Source: WHSW01 sp963842795 (GTDB lineage Bacteria; Actinomycetota; Thermoleophilia; Solirubrobacterales; 70-9). From it: a DNA stretch of 64,000 nt. Below the pieces are notes generated by a model. That model was not told the DNA's origin. It did not search any database and saw nothing but the letters and a program-made list of their open reading frames with translations. The first letter of the stretch is position 1. Each line of letters opens with the position of its first letter. This document shows positions 49,160 through 58,735 of the stretch, piece by piece. The stretch is taken from contig CAWJHV010000006.1 of assembly GCA_963842795.1 (NCBI GenBank), positions 62,001 through 126,000 on the forward strand. The letters are read 5' to 3'. Both the position numbers and the translations under genes were made by a program.

Positions 49160-51140
49160 GCTGGCAGGTTGTCGACCTTCACCGGCCTGGCGCTGGTGCT
49201 CGTCGGCGGCTTCTGGTGGTACGAGCGCTCGCGCCCGACCGCCCGCCTGGTCGCCCTGGTCGCGGCGCTCGCCGCGCTGGCGGTCGCGGGGCGGCTGGTG
49301 CTCGCGCCGATCCCCAACGTCGTCGCGACCACGGACATCGCGCTCCTCACCGGCTACGCGCTCGGCGGCGGGCCCGGGTTCGCCGTCGGCGCGCTGGCGG
49401 CGCCGATCTCCAACCTCTGGCTCGGCCAGGGGCCGTGGACCGCCTGGCAGATGGCGGGGTGGGGGCTGGTCGGGCTCGGCGGCGCCTGGCTGGCGACGCT
49501 CAGCGGGCGCCGCCTCGGCCGGCTCGGGCTGGCGATCGCGTGCGCGGTCGCCGGGTTCGCCTACGGGGCGCTGCTCGACCTCTCGGTGATGGTCACCTAC
49601 GGCGGCGAGCAGTCACTCGACCGCTACCTCGCGCTCTCGGCCCGCGGCGATCCCGTTCAACGTCGCCCACGCGCCGGGCAACTTCGCGATCGCGCTCGCC
49701 GCCGGCCCGGCGCTGGTGCGGATGATCTCGCGCTTTCGCACCCGGCTCGAGTTCACCTGGCGCCCGCGCGGGCGCGCTGCCGCTGCTGCTGGTGGCGACG
49801 CTGGTCGGCGGGACGGTGGCGGCGGGTCTCGATCGGCGCCGAGGCGAGGGCCTCGGGAGAGGCGTGGCTGATCCGCGCCCAGGGCGACGACGGCGGCTTC
49901 GCCGCGACCGAGGGTCAGCCCTCGAGCCCGGCGATGACCGGCTGGGCGATGCTCGGCCTCGAGGCGTCGCAGACCAACCCGCTCGACGTCGCCAGGGGCG
50001 GCCGGACACCGGTCTCCTACCTGCGCTCGGAGGTCGACCGGCTGCGGTCGGTCGGCGACCTCGAGCGCACGATCCTCGCCCTGTCGGCGGCCGGAATCGA
50101 CCCGCGCAGGTTCGGCGGCGAGGACCTCGTCGCCGACCTGCGCCGGCGCCGCGACGGCGACGGCTCGGTCGACGGCCAGGTCAACCTGACCGCGTTCTAC
50201 GCGCTGGCGATGCGCGCCGCCGGAGCGCAGACGCGCTCGCTGCGCCGCTCGGCGGCCTGGCTTCGCGGCGCGCAGAACAGCGACGGCGGCTGGGGGATCC
50301 AACCGCAGGCCCCGAGCGAGGCGGACTCCAGCGGCGCCGCGCTCCAGGCCCTGGTCGCCGCCGGCGCGCGAGGAGCCGCGACCGACGAGCGGGGCCCGCT
50401 GGCTGCGCCGCGCCCAGCGCTCCGGCGGCGGCTACGCCCTCGGCGGAAGCGGCGTCGTCAACTCCCAGTCGACCGCCTGGGCGGTGCAGGGCCTCGCGGC
50501 CGTGGGCGGGGAGGCGGGCACGATCGACGCGCGCCGTCGCCTACCTCTCGCGGCTCCGCGCCCCCGACGGCCACTACCGCTACTCCGCTTCCAGCGACCA
50601 GACGCCCATCTGGGTCACCGCCCAGGTCCTGCTCGCGATCGAGCGCAAGCCCTTCCCGCTCGCCGCGGTGCCGCGGACGGCGCGCAGCAACCGCGGCGGG
50701 GGCGCGGGCTCGGACGCCGGGGATGGGGGAGGGGCGAGCTCCGGCGCCGCGGCGGAGACCCCGGGGACGGAGCCGGCCCCGGCGGGCGGCGGCGAGCGCC
50801 GAGCGCGCCGGCGGCGGGGTCCGGGGGCGGCGGGAGTGGCGGGGGCGGTGGCCAGGGCGGTGGAGGTGGAGCGGCGCCGAGTCCTCCGTCGGGCCGGCTC
50901 GGGCGGCGGGGCCGAGGAGGCACCGCCGGTCGCGGGGGTCGAGGCGCGAGCGGCGCGGCCGCGGCCGAGCAGGTCGAGGGCGAGCAGGTCGCGGACGGCG
51001 AGCCGGTCGCGGTCAGCGTCGCCTATCCGGAGGAGTCGTCGGAGAGCGATGCGACCGGCTACGTGGTCGCGGCCGTCGGCGGCTGCTCGCGATCGCGGCC
51101 GCCGCGGGGTTCGCTCTGGTACCGGCGGCGGACGCCCTGA
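49156..51140 (+). CDS. ECF S-component fused to a prenyltransferase/cyclase-type toroid domain and a C-terminal anchor
   Basis: GTG 49156; shift near 49170. Residues about 1-190 are a six-helix S-component: FTGLALVLVGGFWWYERSRP, LLTGYALGGGPGFAVGALAA, PISNLWLGQGPWTAWQMAGW, GIPFNVAHAPGNFAIALAAG. Then (after a shift near 49780) at least four helical-pair repeats with Q-x-x-D-G-G/Y turns: AWLIRAQGDDGGFAATEGQP, AAWLRGAQNSDGGWGIQPQA, WLRRAQRSGGGYALGGSGVV and AYLSRLRAPDGHYRYSASSD. A Gly/Ala/Pro-rich stalk of about 120 residues and the helix GYVVAAVGGLLAIAAAAGFA with VWYRRRTP end it. Intrinsic factor and transcobalamin use the same toroid fold. Breaks also near 49650, 50390, 50530, 50800 and 51090. 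Confidence 0.78.
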
Positions 51141-51213
51141 GCCAATCCACGTCGGCGCCTCGCCCGTATGAACCCACGGGGGTCACGGACGTGCGCAAGG
51201 AGGTGGAGCTGGG

Positions 51214-51318
51214 ATGGCCGCTAACCGGACGAGGATCTGGATCGGGCTGGCGATCGTGGTCGTGCTCGCGATCGCGGTCGCGCTGATCGCGTCGGGCAGC
51301 AGCAGCGGCGGGTACTGA
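51214..51318 (+). CDS. 34-residue single-helix membrane protein
   Basis: ATG 51214 behind a very strong ribosome site, AAGGAGGTGGAGCTGGG. Sequence MAANRTRIWIGLAIVVVLAI continuing AVALIASGSSSGGY: three basic residues, one membrane helix and a short polar end. It lies 73 bases after the S-component fusion and is probably the last gene of the B12 operon. It may be a small subunit, comparable in size class to CbiN-type or other small transporter partners, but there is no similarity I recognise. Confidence 0.6.
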   Translation: MAANRTRIWIGLAIVVVLAIAVALIASGSSSGGY

Positions 51319-51352
51319 TCCGCATTTGGCCACCCGCTAGCGTGCCTGGGCG

Positions 51353-51864
51353 ATGGACGTCGAGGCCGCGATCCGGACCCGCCGCACGCACAAGGCCTAC
51401 CGGCCCGAGCCGGTCGACCGCGCCACGCTCGACGAGCTCTTCGAGCTCGCCCGCTGGGCGCCCAACCACAACCTGACCAACCCGTGGCGCTTTCGCGTCC
51501 TCGGCCCTGCGGCGCTGGAGCGGCTGAAGGAGCGCCGCCGGCCCCGAGGCCGCCTCCAAGCTCGACCGGGCGCCGACCCTGGTCGTCTGCTCGTGCGCGC
51601 TCACCGGCGAGGAGGTCCAGGACGAGGAGGACCTGCACGCGACCGGCATCGCCGCCTTCATCGTCCTGCTCGCCGCGCACGCGCGCGGCCTCGCCGGCTA
51701 CTGGCGCACGCCCGGCGTGCTGCGGACCGTGGCCGGCCGCGAGGCCGTCGGGATCGGGCGACGACGAGCGCTTCGTCGCCCTGATCCATCTCGGTCGCCC
51801 CGTGCAGGAGCGCCCCGCGCCCGAGCGCGAGCCCGCCGCCTCCGTGGTCGCCTACCTCGACTGA
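51353..51864 (+). CDS. Nitroreductase family protein
   Basis: ATG 51353. The FMN-binding start is typical: MDVEAAIRTRRTHKAYRPEP, ELARWAPNHNLTNPWRFRVL. Frame changes near 51540 and 51760; between them LVVCSCALTGEEVQDEEDLH, AAFIVLLAAHARGLAGYWRT, and at the end ERFVALIHLGRPVQERPAPE. About 170 residues, short for the family but complete in fold. Related small nitroreductases include BluB, which makes the lower ligand of B12, but the residues seen here are not enough to claim that. Confidence 0.82.
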
Positions 51865-51873
51865 TGAGCTCAG

Positions 51874-53607
51874 ATGCTCTCGCGCGCCGACGCTCTGCGG
51901 GCGGTCACCGGCGAGCGCTTCGACGTCGTCGTGATCGGCGGCGGCATCACCGGCGCCGGCGTCGCGCTCGACGCCGCCTCCCGCGGCTACACGGTCGCCC
52001 TGGTCGAGCGCGACGACTACGCGATCGGGACCTCCAGCCGCTCGTCGAAGATGGTCCACGGCGGCCTGCGCTACCTGCAGAACTTCGACCTCGGGCTCGT
52101 CCGCGAGGCGCTGCTCGAGCGCCAGCTGATGGTCCAGCTGGCGCCGCACCTCGTCTACCCGACGCCCTTCCTGGTCCCGACGCTGGGCGACGAGCAAGCG
52201 CAGCCGGTCGATCGGCATCGGCCTGAACATGTACGACGTCATGGCGACCACCCGGGTCGGCATGTCGCGGCGCGAGCGCGCCGAGCGGGTCGCCGGCGAG
52301 GACTACTGGGCGCCCAACCGCCACCGCACGATCTCCGGCGAGGAGGTGGCCGAGATGGTCCCGGCGCTCGCCGTCGCGCGACCCGCGCGAGGCCTACCTG
52401 TTCTACGACTGCCAGACCGACGACGTGCGCCTCGTGCTCACGATCCTCGGCGAGGCCGAGCGCTACGGCGCCGTCTGCATCAACGGCGCCGAGGTCACCG
52501 GCCTGCTCGACCGCGACGGGCCGCGCCGGCGGCGTCGCCTGCGTCGACGCCTCCAGCGGCGAGCGGTTCGAGGTCGAGGCCGACAACGTGATCAACGCAA
52601 CCGGCGTCTGGGCCGACCGGATCCGCCCGGAGGAGATCCACGACGAGGCCGAGGTGCCGACGATCGCGCCCAGCCGCGGCACGCACGTGACCGTGTCGAT
52701 GGACCTGCTCCCGGTCGGCAAGGCGGCCTGCATCGTCCCGGCGGGCGCGGACCGGACGATCTTCGCCCTGCCCTGGTACGGGCGCACGCTGATGGGGACC
52801 ACCGACAACGACTACTCCGGCGACATCGCCCACGTGCGGCCCGGCGACGAGGACATCGACTACATCCTCGACGCCGCCAACGCCTTCTTCGGGCTCGAGC
52901 TCGGCCGCGCAGCGACCTCACCGGCGCCTACGCCGGCGTCCGCCCGCTGATCTCCACCGGCGACCCGCGCAAGTCGGTCGACATCTCGCGCAAGGCCGAG
53001 CTGTACGAGACCTCCTCGGGGATGCTGACGATCACCGGCGGCAAGCTCACCACCTGGCGGCGGATGGCCAAGCAGGTCGTCGACCGGATGGTCGAGCGCG
53101 AGGGCCGGCGTGGCGCCCTGCCGCACCGACGACATCCCGCTCGGGCATGGCGGCGGTCGAGCACGAGCTCGACCCGCCCGAGGGCCTCGCCGAGTCCGAC
53201 CTGCCCGCCGGGCTACCGCGAGCTGCTCGGCTTCCGCTACGGCCACTTCGCCCGCAACGTGCTCCGGCTCGCCGGCGAGCGCCCGGAGCTCGCGGCGCCG
53301 ATCGTCGAGGGGCAGCCCGACCTGCTCGCCGAGGCCGTGATCGCCGCCCGGCTCGAGCAGGCGCGCTCGGTCGCCGACGTGCTCCTGCGCCGCACCCGGC
53401 TCGGCCTGCTCGCGGCGCCGCAGCTGCGCGACCGCCGACTCGGTGCGGCGCGGTCGCGGAGGCGATGGGCGGGGAGCTCGGCTGGGACGCGGCGCGCGTG
53501 GATGCGGAGGCCGAGCGCTGGGTCGCCGACGCCGCGGCCGAGGGGATCGACCCGGCGGCGACGGCCGAGCGCTCGACCGCGCGCCGCCGGACGCGCCGCT
53601 CCGTTAG
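51874..53607 (+). CDS. glpD: Glycerol-3-phosphate dehydrogenase (FAD-dependent)
   Basis: ATG 51874. FAD loop VVVIGGGITGAGVALDAASR; then SSRSSKMVHGGLRYLQNFDL, NVINATGVWADRIRP, PSRGTHVTVSMDLLPVG, FALPWYGRTLMGTTDNDYSG and AGVRPLISTGDP. The C-terminal cap reads YRELLGFRYGHFARNVLRLA and AEAVIAARLEQARSVADVLL. Frame changes near 52200, 52380, 52530, 52910, 53120, 53205, 53440 and 53570; the last gives LDRAPPDAPLR and TAG 53605. Oxidises glycerol-3-phosphate to DHAP, passing electrons to quinone. The rho-like gene starts 12 bases later. Confidence 0.88.
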
Positions 53608-53619
53608 CCTGCGCGGCCG

Positions 53620-54999
53620 ATGGCCACCGAGCTCAAGGACCTGCACCTCGCCGACCTGCACGAGCGCGCGGCCGCGGCCGGGATCGAGGGCTACCGGCTG
53701 CTGCGCCGCGAGCAGCTGATCGAGCGGCTCTCCGAGGAAGACGAGGCCTGGGAGGAGGAGGAGGCGCCGGAGCAGGAGGAAGCGTCCGCGGAAGAGGAAG
53801 CATCAGAGGAAGAGGAGGCGCCGGAGGCGCCGGCGAGCGAGGCGGACACCGACGAGCTCGTGGTGGTCGAGGCGACGGTGCTCGACGACGCCGAGGACGA
53901 GCCGGTCGAGGTCGGCCCGCTCGGCGCCGAGGGCGGCGACGAGCGCGACGACGACCGTGCCCACGGAGGCCGTCCGCGGCGTGCTCGAGCTCACCCGCCA
54001 GCGCTACGGCTTCCTCCGGGTCAGCGGCCTCGCCCCGGCCGACGGCGACGTCTACGTCTCCGCGGCCCAGGTGCGCCGCTGCGAGCTGCGCAACGGCGAC
54101 GAGGTCGCCGGCCCCGCCCGGGAGCCCCGGCGCGGCGAGCGCCATCCGGCGCTGGTCCACGTCGACACGGTCAACGGCGAGGAGCCGCTCGACCGAGGTC
54201 CGCCCGGAGTTCGACGACCTCGCCCCGGTCCTGCCCGAGCGCCGGATCCCGCTCGACGGCGCTCGGCGACGACGTCCTCCTCCGCGCCGTCGACCTGCTC
54301 GCCCCGCTCGCGTTCGGCCAGCGGGTCCTGGTCCGCGCCGCGCCGCGCTCGGGCCGGACGACCCTGCTGCGCTCGATCGCCCGCGCCGCGGCGAGCGAGG
54401 ACACGGCGAGGGTGATCGTGGTGCTGATCGACGAGCGGCCCGAGGAGGCGACCGCGTGGCGCGAGGCGGTGCCGGTCGCCGAGTTCGCGATCGCGACCGC
54501 CGAGCTGGCGCCGGTCGAGCAGGTGCGGACGGCCGAGCTGGCGCTCGAGCGCGCCCGCCGGCTCGCCGAGGGCGGGATCGACACGGTCCTCGTCTGCGAC
54601 TCGCTCACCCGGCTCGCGATCGCCGCCGGCGACGTCGACCGAGGTCAAGCGCCTGTTCGGCTCCGGCCGCAACCTCGCCGGCGGCGGCTCGCTGACCGTG
54701 ATCGCGACCGCGTTCGCCGACGGCGACGACGCGGATGCCGAGCGCGCGGTGGCCACGACCGAGAGCGCGCTCGTCGTCCTCGACCCCGAGCTCGCCGCGG
54801 CCGGGATCACGCCCGCGATCCGCGCGCCGGAGTGCCGGGTCTCGAACGAGGATCAGATCCGCGAGCCCGCCGAGCTCGAGGCCGCCCGCAAGCTGCGCTC
54901 GCTGCTCGCCGACCTCGACGCCGCGCGAGGCGGCGGACCTGCTGCGCGAGCGGATCGAGGCGACCGCCGACGAACGCCGAGCTGCTCGCCGCGCTCTAG
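53620..54999 (+). CDS. Divergent Rho-factor paralogue
   Basis: ATG 53620: a Rho-N-like start MATELKDLHLADLHERAAAA, then about 60 acidic residues (EEEEAPEQEEASAEEEASEE). After a shift near 53960 the RNA-binding domain GVLELTRQRYGFLRVSGLAP, DGDVYVSAAQVRRCELRNGD. ATPase part: QRVLVRAAPRSGRTTLLRSI in the P-loop position, where Rho normally has K-A-G-K-T; VIVVLIDERPEEATAWREAV, TVLVCDSLTRLAIAAG, SGRNLAGGGSLTVIATAFAD. The usual G-T-G-N region is ATTESALVVLDP. Other breaks near 54195, 54265, 54645, 54930 and 54970. Key catalytic residues differ, so helicase activity is doubtful. Confidence 0.75.
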   Translation: MATELKDLHLADLHERAAAAGIEGYRLLRREQLIERLSEEDEAWEEEEAPEQEEASAEEEASEEEEAPEAPASEADTDELVVVEATVLDDAEDEPVEVGPLGAEGGDERDDDRAHGGRPRRARAHPPALRLPPGQRPRPGRRRRLRLRGPGAPLRAAQRRRGRRPRPGAPARRAPSGAGPRRHGQRRGAARPRSARSSTTSPRSCPSAGSRSTALGDDVLLRAVDLLAPLAFGQRVLVRAAPRSGRTTLLRSIARAAASEDTARVIVVLIDERPEEATAWREAVPVAEFAIATAELAPVEQVRTAELALERARRLAEGGIDTVLVCDSLTRLAIAAGDVDRGQAPVRLRPQPRRRRLADRDRDRVRRRRRRGCRARGGHDRERARRPRPRARRGRDHARDPRAGVPGLERGSDPRARRARGRPQAALAARRPRRRARRRTCCASGSRRPPTNAELLAAL

Positions 55000-55005
55000 G
55001 TCGGG

Positions 55006-55470
55006 CTAGCGCCGGTAGGCGAGCCCGGCCCAGCTGGGCTCGCGCGAGAGCTCGATCGGCTCGGCGTCGCGATCCGGCTGCACGTAGCCGAAGCTGTTCG
55101 ACTCGCCGTCGAAGACGATGTCGAGCTCGCCCTCCTTGACCCGCTGGTCGAGCCAGGCGCCGCGGAAGACGAGGCGGCGGATCCAGTGCACGAGGCTGCG
55201 GTTCGCGGGGCCGACGAGCTCGGTCCAGTGCTCGTTGATGTGCTCGCCGAGCGGCGAGCTCGGCTCGCGGATCTCGCCGTTGACGGCGAGCTCCAGCAGG
55301 TCGTGCAGCTCGTCGCCCTCGAGCCCCCCGTCGACGAAGTCGAGCTTCACCGCGGCCTGCTCGACCCGCTGGCCGAAGTCCTGCTCGTTGAAGGAGAAGC
55401 GCAGCTCGCCGTACTCGAGCACGTAGTCGGATCCCGACTCGTAATTGCCTCTGCGCGTTGCCTTCTCCAC
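55006..55470 (-). CDS. Conserved protein of unknown function
   Basis: GTG 55470 after GGAGAGAAGAACTG; 154 residues in one frame with no break. Mostly acidic, no signal peptide or membrane helix: YVLEYGELRFSFNEQDFGQR, LDFVDGGLEGDELHDLLELA, SLVHWIRRLVFRGAWLDQRV, ELDIVFDGESNSFGYVQPDR. The two halves look like a small mixed alpha/beta domain. I do not recognise the family. Convergent with the Rho-like gene (6-base gap); the 150 bases upstream hold its presumed promoter and nothing else I can identify. Confidence 0.65.
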   Translation of the reverse strand: MEKATRRGNYESGSDYVLEYGELRFSFNEQDFGQRVEQAAVKLDFVDGGLEGDELHDLLELAVNGEIREPSSPLGEHINEHWTELVGPANRSLVHWIRRLVFRGAWLDQRVKEGELDIVFDGESNSFGYVQPDRDAEPIELSREPSWAGLAYRR

Positions 55471-55623
55471 CAGTTCTTCTCTCCGCCCGCTTCCCAGGTG
55501 CGTGCATCTTTGCCGATGCGATCGACCGGCGCGCGAGAACCGCTCGCGGGCTGAACGAGGGTTTGCACCCGCGGGGTCGAAGAAGACCGGTTCGCCTCCG
55601 TGTCGGGAGCCCGATGGCCGGGC

Positions 55624-57228
55624 TCAGATCTCCAGCCGCGAGTCCTCGAGGTCGAGCTCGCGCTCGATCCGGCGCAGGACCTCGTCGTTGATCTCGCCCC
55701 GGTCGCGGAGCTCGATCACCGTCGAGCGCTGGGTCTCGAGCAGGTCGCGGACGAGCCGCTGGTAGGCCTCCGACCGGGTCTCGTAGTCGATCCCGTCGCC
55801 GCCGATGCCGCCGTCGAACTCGCCGTCGCGCGAGCGGGCGGTGAACCGGCGCTGGCGGTAGACGTAGGCGCCGCGGACGCGCTCGACCGTGTCGTCGAGC
55901 GCCCACTCCTCGGCCGCGAGCTCGTCGAGACGATCGAGCGCCGCCTCCGCGGCCCGCAGCCGGGCCTCGATCTCCTCGTGCTCGACCGCGCTCGTCGTCC
56001 TCGACGCCGAGCCAGCGGATCAGCGGCCCGCAGGCTCAGTCCCTGGAGCAGCAGGGTCGCGAGGATGACCGAGAAGGTGAGGAAGATGATCAGCTCGCGC
56101 TCGGGGAACGGCGCCGCCGGCATCGGTCGCGAACGGCAGCGCGAGAGCCGCCGCGAGCGAGACCGCGCCGCGCATCCCGGTCCAGGCGATGACCAGCGTC
56201 TGCTGCCAGGGTGGGCGCGGCTCGCGCTCCCGGATCCGGCGCGAGAGCATCCGCGGGAGGTAGGCGAGCGGGAAGACCCAGGCCAGCCGGACGGCGATCA
56301 CCGTCGCCGCGACCAGGGCGCCGTCGCGGATCAGGGGGCCGGAGTCGAGACCGCCGAGGCCGTCGATCACCGTCGGCAGCTGCAGCCCGACGAGCACGAA
56401 GAGGGCCGAGTTGAGCAGGAAGGAGACGATCTCCCAGACCGCGTGGCCCTGGATCCGGGTCGTCGGCGTCGTCAGCGTCGAGGTGAGCCGGCCCATGTAG
56501 ATGCCGACGGTGACCGCGGCGAGCACCCCCGAGACCCCGATCGCCTCCGCCGGCAGGTAGGCGAAGTAGGCGGACAGCAGGGCGATCGTGACCTCGACCG
56601 GCGGGTTGTCGAGCCGGCGGCGGACGGTGGCGATCAGCGCGCCGATCGCGATCCCGACGGCGACCCCGCCGACCACGCTGACGACGAAGTCGGCGCCGGC
56701 GTCCAGGGCGCTGAAACTGCCGGTGACGACGGCGGCGACGGCGAACTTGTAGGCGACCAGCGCCGTGCCGTCGTTGATCAGGCTCTCGCCCTCGACCACG
56801 GCCACGATCCGAGGCGGGGCGCCGAGCCGGCGCGCGATCGCGGTCGCGGCGATCGGGTCGGTGGGGGAGACGATCGCACCGAGCACGAACGCCGGCGCCC
56901 AGTCGAAGTCGAGCGCCTCGTGGGCGACCACGGCGACCACGATCGCGGTCGCGAGCACGAGCCCGATCGCGAGCAGCGAGATCTGGCCGACGTTGCGCCG
57001 CAGCTCGCGCAGCGGAGTGAAGTACGCCGCCGCGTATAGCAGCGGCGGCAGGATGACCAGCAGCACGATCTCGGGCTCGAGCGTGACGTCGGGCATCCCC
57101 GGAGCCACGGCGAGCCCGAGGCCGCCGATCACCAGCAGGATCGGGTACGGCACCCGCGCCCACTGGGCGACGATCAGCAGCGCCGTGACCGCGGCGAGGA
57201 TGCAGAGCAGCGAGAGCTCGGTCGACAC
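55624..57228 (-). CDS. Na+/H+ antiporter, CPA1 family
   Basis: GTG 57228 (VSTELSLLCILAAVTALLIV). Twelve or so helices; family marks VLGAIVSPTDPIAATAIARR (the D-P motif of CPA1), VAVVEGESLINDGTALVAYK and WTGMRGAVSLAAALALPFAT. A frame change near 56130, another near 56000, then a cytoplasmic helical tail HEEIEARLRAAEAALDRLDE, VRGAYVYRQRRFTARSRDGE and ERELDLEDSRLEI to TGA 55624. The end after LARR-like shift is confidently joined. Exchanges Na+ or K+ for protons. An upstream ATG at 57291 is an alternative start. Confidence 0.87.
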
Positions 57229-57303
57229 GCCGGTAGTTGTAGCGGGGGCCGCCACCGCCGCCGATAGCGGGCTTGGGCCCCCGGGGCTCATAGGATGGGC
57301 TTG

Positions 57304-57612
57304 ATGGAGACGCGGGTCGGGGACAACCCCGACTACGGGCGCTACGAGATCCACGTCGACGGCACGCTGGCCGGCTTCACGCTCTACCGGGATCGCGGGG
57401 AGCGCCGGATCTCCCTCACCCACACCCAGGTGTTCGACGACTTCAAGGGTCGCGGCGTCGGCTCGACGCTCGTCGCCGGCACCCTCGACGACCTGCGCTC
57501 GCGCGGGATCGAGGTGCTCCCGCTGTGCCCCTTCGTCCGCGCGTACATCCGCGATCACTCCGAGTACCTCGATCTGGTGCCGGAGTCCGAGCGGTCGCGG
57601 TTCGAGCTCTGA
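57304..57612 (+). CDS. Small GNAT-type N-acetyltransferase (YidJ/DUF4442-like group)
   Basis: ATG 57304; 102 residues in one frame. GRYEIHVDGTLAGFTLYRDR, then HTQVFDDFKGRGVGSTLVAG with the acetyl-CoA pyrophosphate loop G-R-G-V-G, and EVLPLCPFVRAYIRDHSEYL. This is the GCN5-related yjdJ-type family. TAGGAT at 57291-57296 followed 8 bases later by the ATG suggests a leaderless message; ATG 57295 is the longer choice. Substrate unknown. Confidence 0.85.
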   Translation: METRVGDNPDYGRYEIHVDGTLAGFTLYRDRGERRISLTHTQVFDDFKGRGVGSTLVAGTLDDLRSRGIEVLPLCPFVRAYIRDHSEYLDLVPESERSRFEL

Positions 57613-57668
57613 GCCTCCCGTAGCGCCCTCGGGGGGGCACTCGCGCAGGGCCCGGGGTTGTACGGCGC

Positions 57669-57992
57669 GTGACCGCCACCGCCCATCCGCACCGCTTCCG
57701 CCGGCTCCCCACCGCGGAGGTCGCTTCCCGGCGGATCCCGGTGGCGGTCACCCTCCTCTCCCGCCTGCTCGGGCTGGCTCTGCTCAGTCCCGGGCGGGCG
57801 GGTGAGGGACTGCTGATCCCGCGCTGTCGCAGCGTGCACACCTTCGGGATGCGGTTTCCGCTGGACGTCGTCTTCCTCGACCGGGCGCAGGCGCCGATCG
57901 CCGTCCGCAGGGCGGTTCCGCGGAACCGCGTGGTCGCCGACCGGGCCGCCGCCGCGGTGCTCGAGCTGCCCGCCCGGGGAGCCGGAGCGTGA
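57669..57992 (+). CDS. DUF192 family protein
   Basis: GTG 57669, 107 residues. The DUF192 core is GEGLLIPRCRSVHTFGMRFP, LDVVFLDRAQAPIAVRRAVP and VVADRAAAAVLELPARGAGA. No signal peptide is seen, whereas many family members are exported. The GTG of the response regulator overlaps its stop (GTGA), so it is the first gene of the signalling and pilus-like group. Its function in the family is not established. Confidence 0.85.
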   Translation: MTATAHPHRFRRLPTAEVASRRIPVAVTLLSRLLGLALLSPGRAGEGLLIPRCRSVHTFGMRFPLDVVFLDRAQAPIAVRRAVPRNRVVADRAAAAVLELPARGAGA

Positions 57993-58735
57993 GCCTCCCG
58001 CGGTCCGAGCCCGGGCCGACGGTCGTCGTCTGCGAGGACGACGCGGCGACGCTCGAGCTCCTCTGCGACCACCTCGAGGCCGATCGCTTCTGCGCCCTGC
58101 CGGCGCCGAGCGCCGCCGACGCGCTGCGCCTCTGCCACTACAACCACCCCGACCTGCTGCTCCTGGACCTCAACCTGCCCGATGCCTCCGGGCTCGAGGT
58201 GCTGCGGGAGATCCGCGCCACCGACGGCGCCACCGGGAGCTACGACCCGGAGCTGCCGGTGATCGTGCTCAGCGGCCGCAGCACCGAGGCCGACCGGATC
58301 CGCGGCCTCGGCTGCGGGGCCGACGACTACGTGATCAAGCCGTTCGCGATCCAGGAGGTAGTCGCCAGGATCCGGGTGGTCCTCCGCAGGCGCGAGGGTC
58401 GCCGGGGCGGTCCGCTGCGCGTCGGCGAGGTCTTCGTCGACCCCTCGCGGCGCGAGGTCACCGTCCGCGGCGAGCCGGTGCGGCTCGCGAACAAGGAGTT
58501 CAGCCTTCTGCGCACGCTGGCCGCCGAGCCCCACCGCGTGTTCACCAAGGACGAGCTCCTCCGCGACGTGTGGGGATTCCGGTCGATGGGGCGGACGCGG
58601 ACGCTCGATTCGCACGCGAGCCGCCTGCGGCGCAAGCTCGACCCGGAGTCCGGTCGCTATGTCGTCAACTGCTGGGGGATCGGCTACCGGCTGATCGACG
58701 CCCCGGCCGACGAGGATGCTGGACTCGATCGCTGA
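57989..58735 (+). CDS. OmpR/PhoB-family response regulator
   Basis: 248 residues in one frame. Receiver domain at 10-125: VVVCEDDAATLELLCDHLEA (acidic pair), PDLLLLDLNLPDASGLEVLR with the phosphorylated Asp, VIVLSGRSTEADRIRGLGCG (Ser in the Thr position) and GADDYVIKPFAIQEVVARIR with the Lys. C-terminal winged helix: GEPVRLANKEFSLLRTLAAE, RVFTKDELLRDVWGF, RTLDSHASRLRRKLDPESGR. Overlaps the kinase gene by 20 bases. Confidence 0.93.
   Translation: MSLPRSEPGPTVVVCEDDAATLELLCDHLEADRFCALPAPSAADALRLCHYNHPDLLLLDLNLPDASGLEVLREIRATDGATGSYDPELPVIVLSGRSTEADRIRGLGCGADDYVIKPFAIQEVVARIRVVLRRREGRRGGPLRVGEVFVDPSRREVTVRGEPVRLANKEFSLLRTLAAEPHRVFTKDELLRDVWGFRSMGRTRTLDSHASRLRRKLDPESGRYVVNCWGIGYRLIDAPADEDAGLDR

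Noticed and set aside
51353..51864. BluB (lower-ligand synthesis of B12) because of the neighbouring B12 operon.
   Set aside because: Only general nitroreductase motifs are visible and two frame breaks hide key parts; adjacency is not enough.
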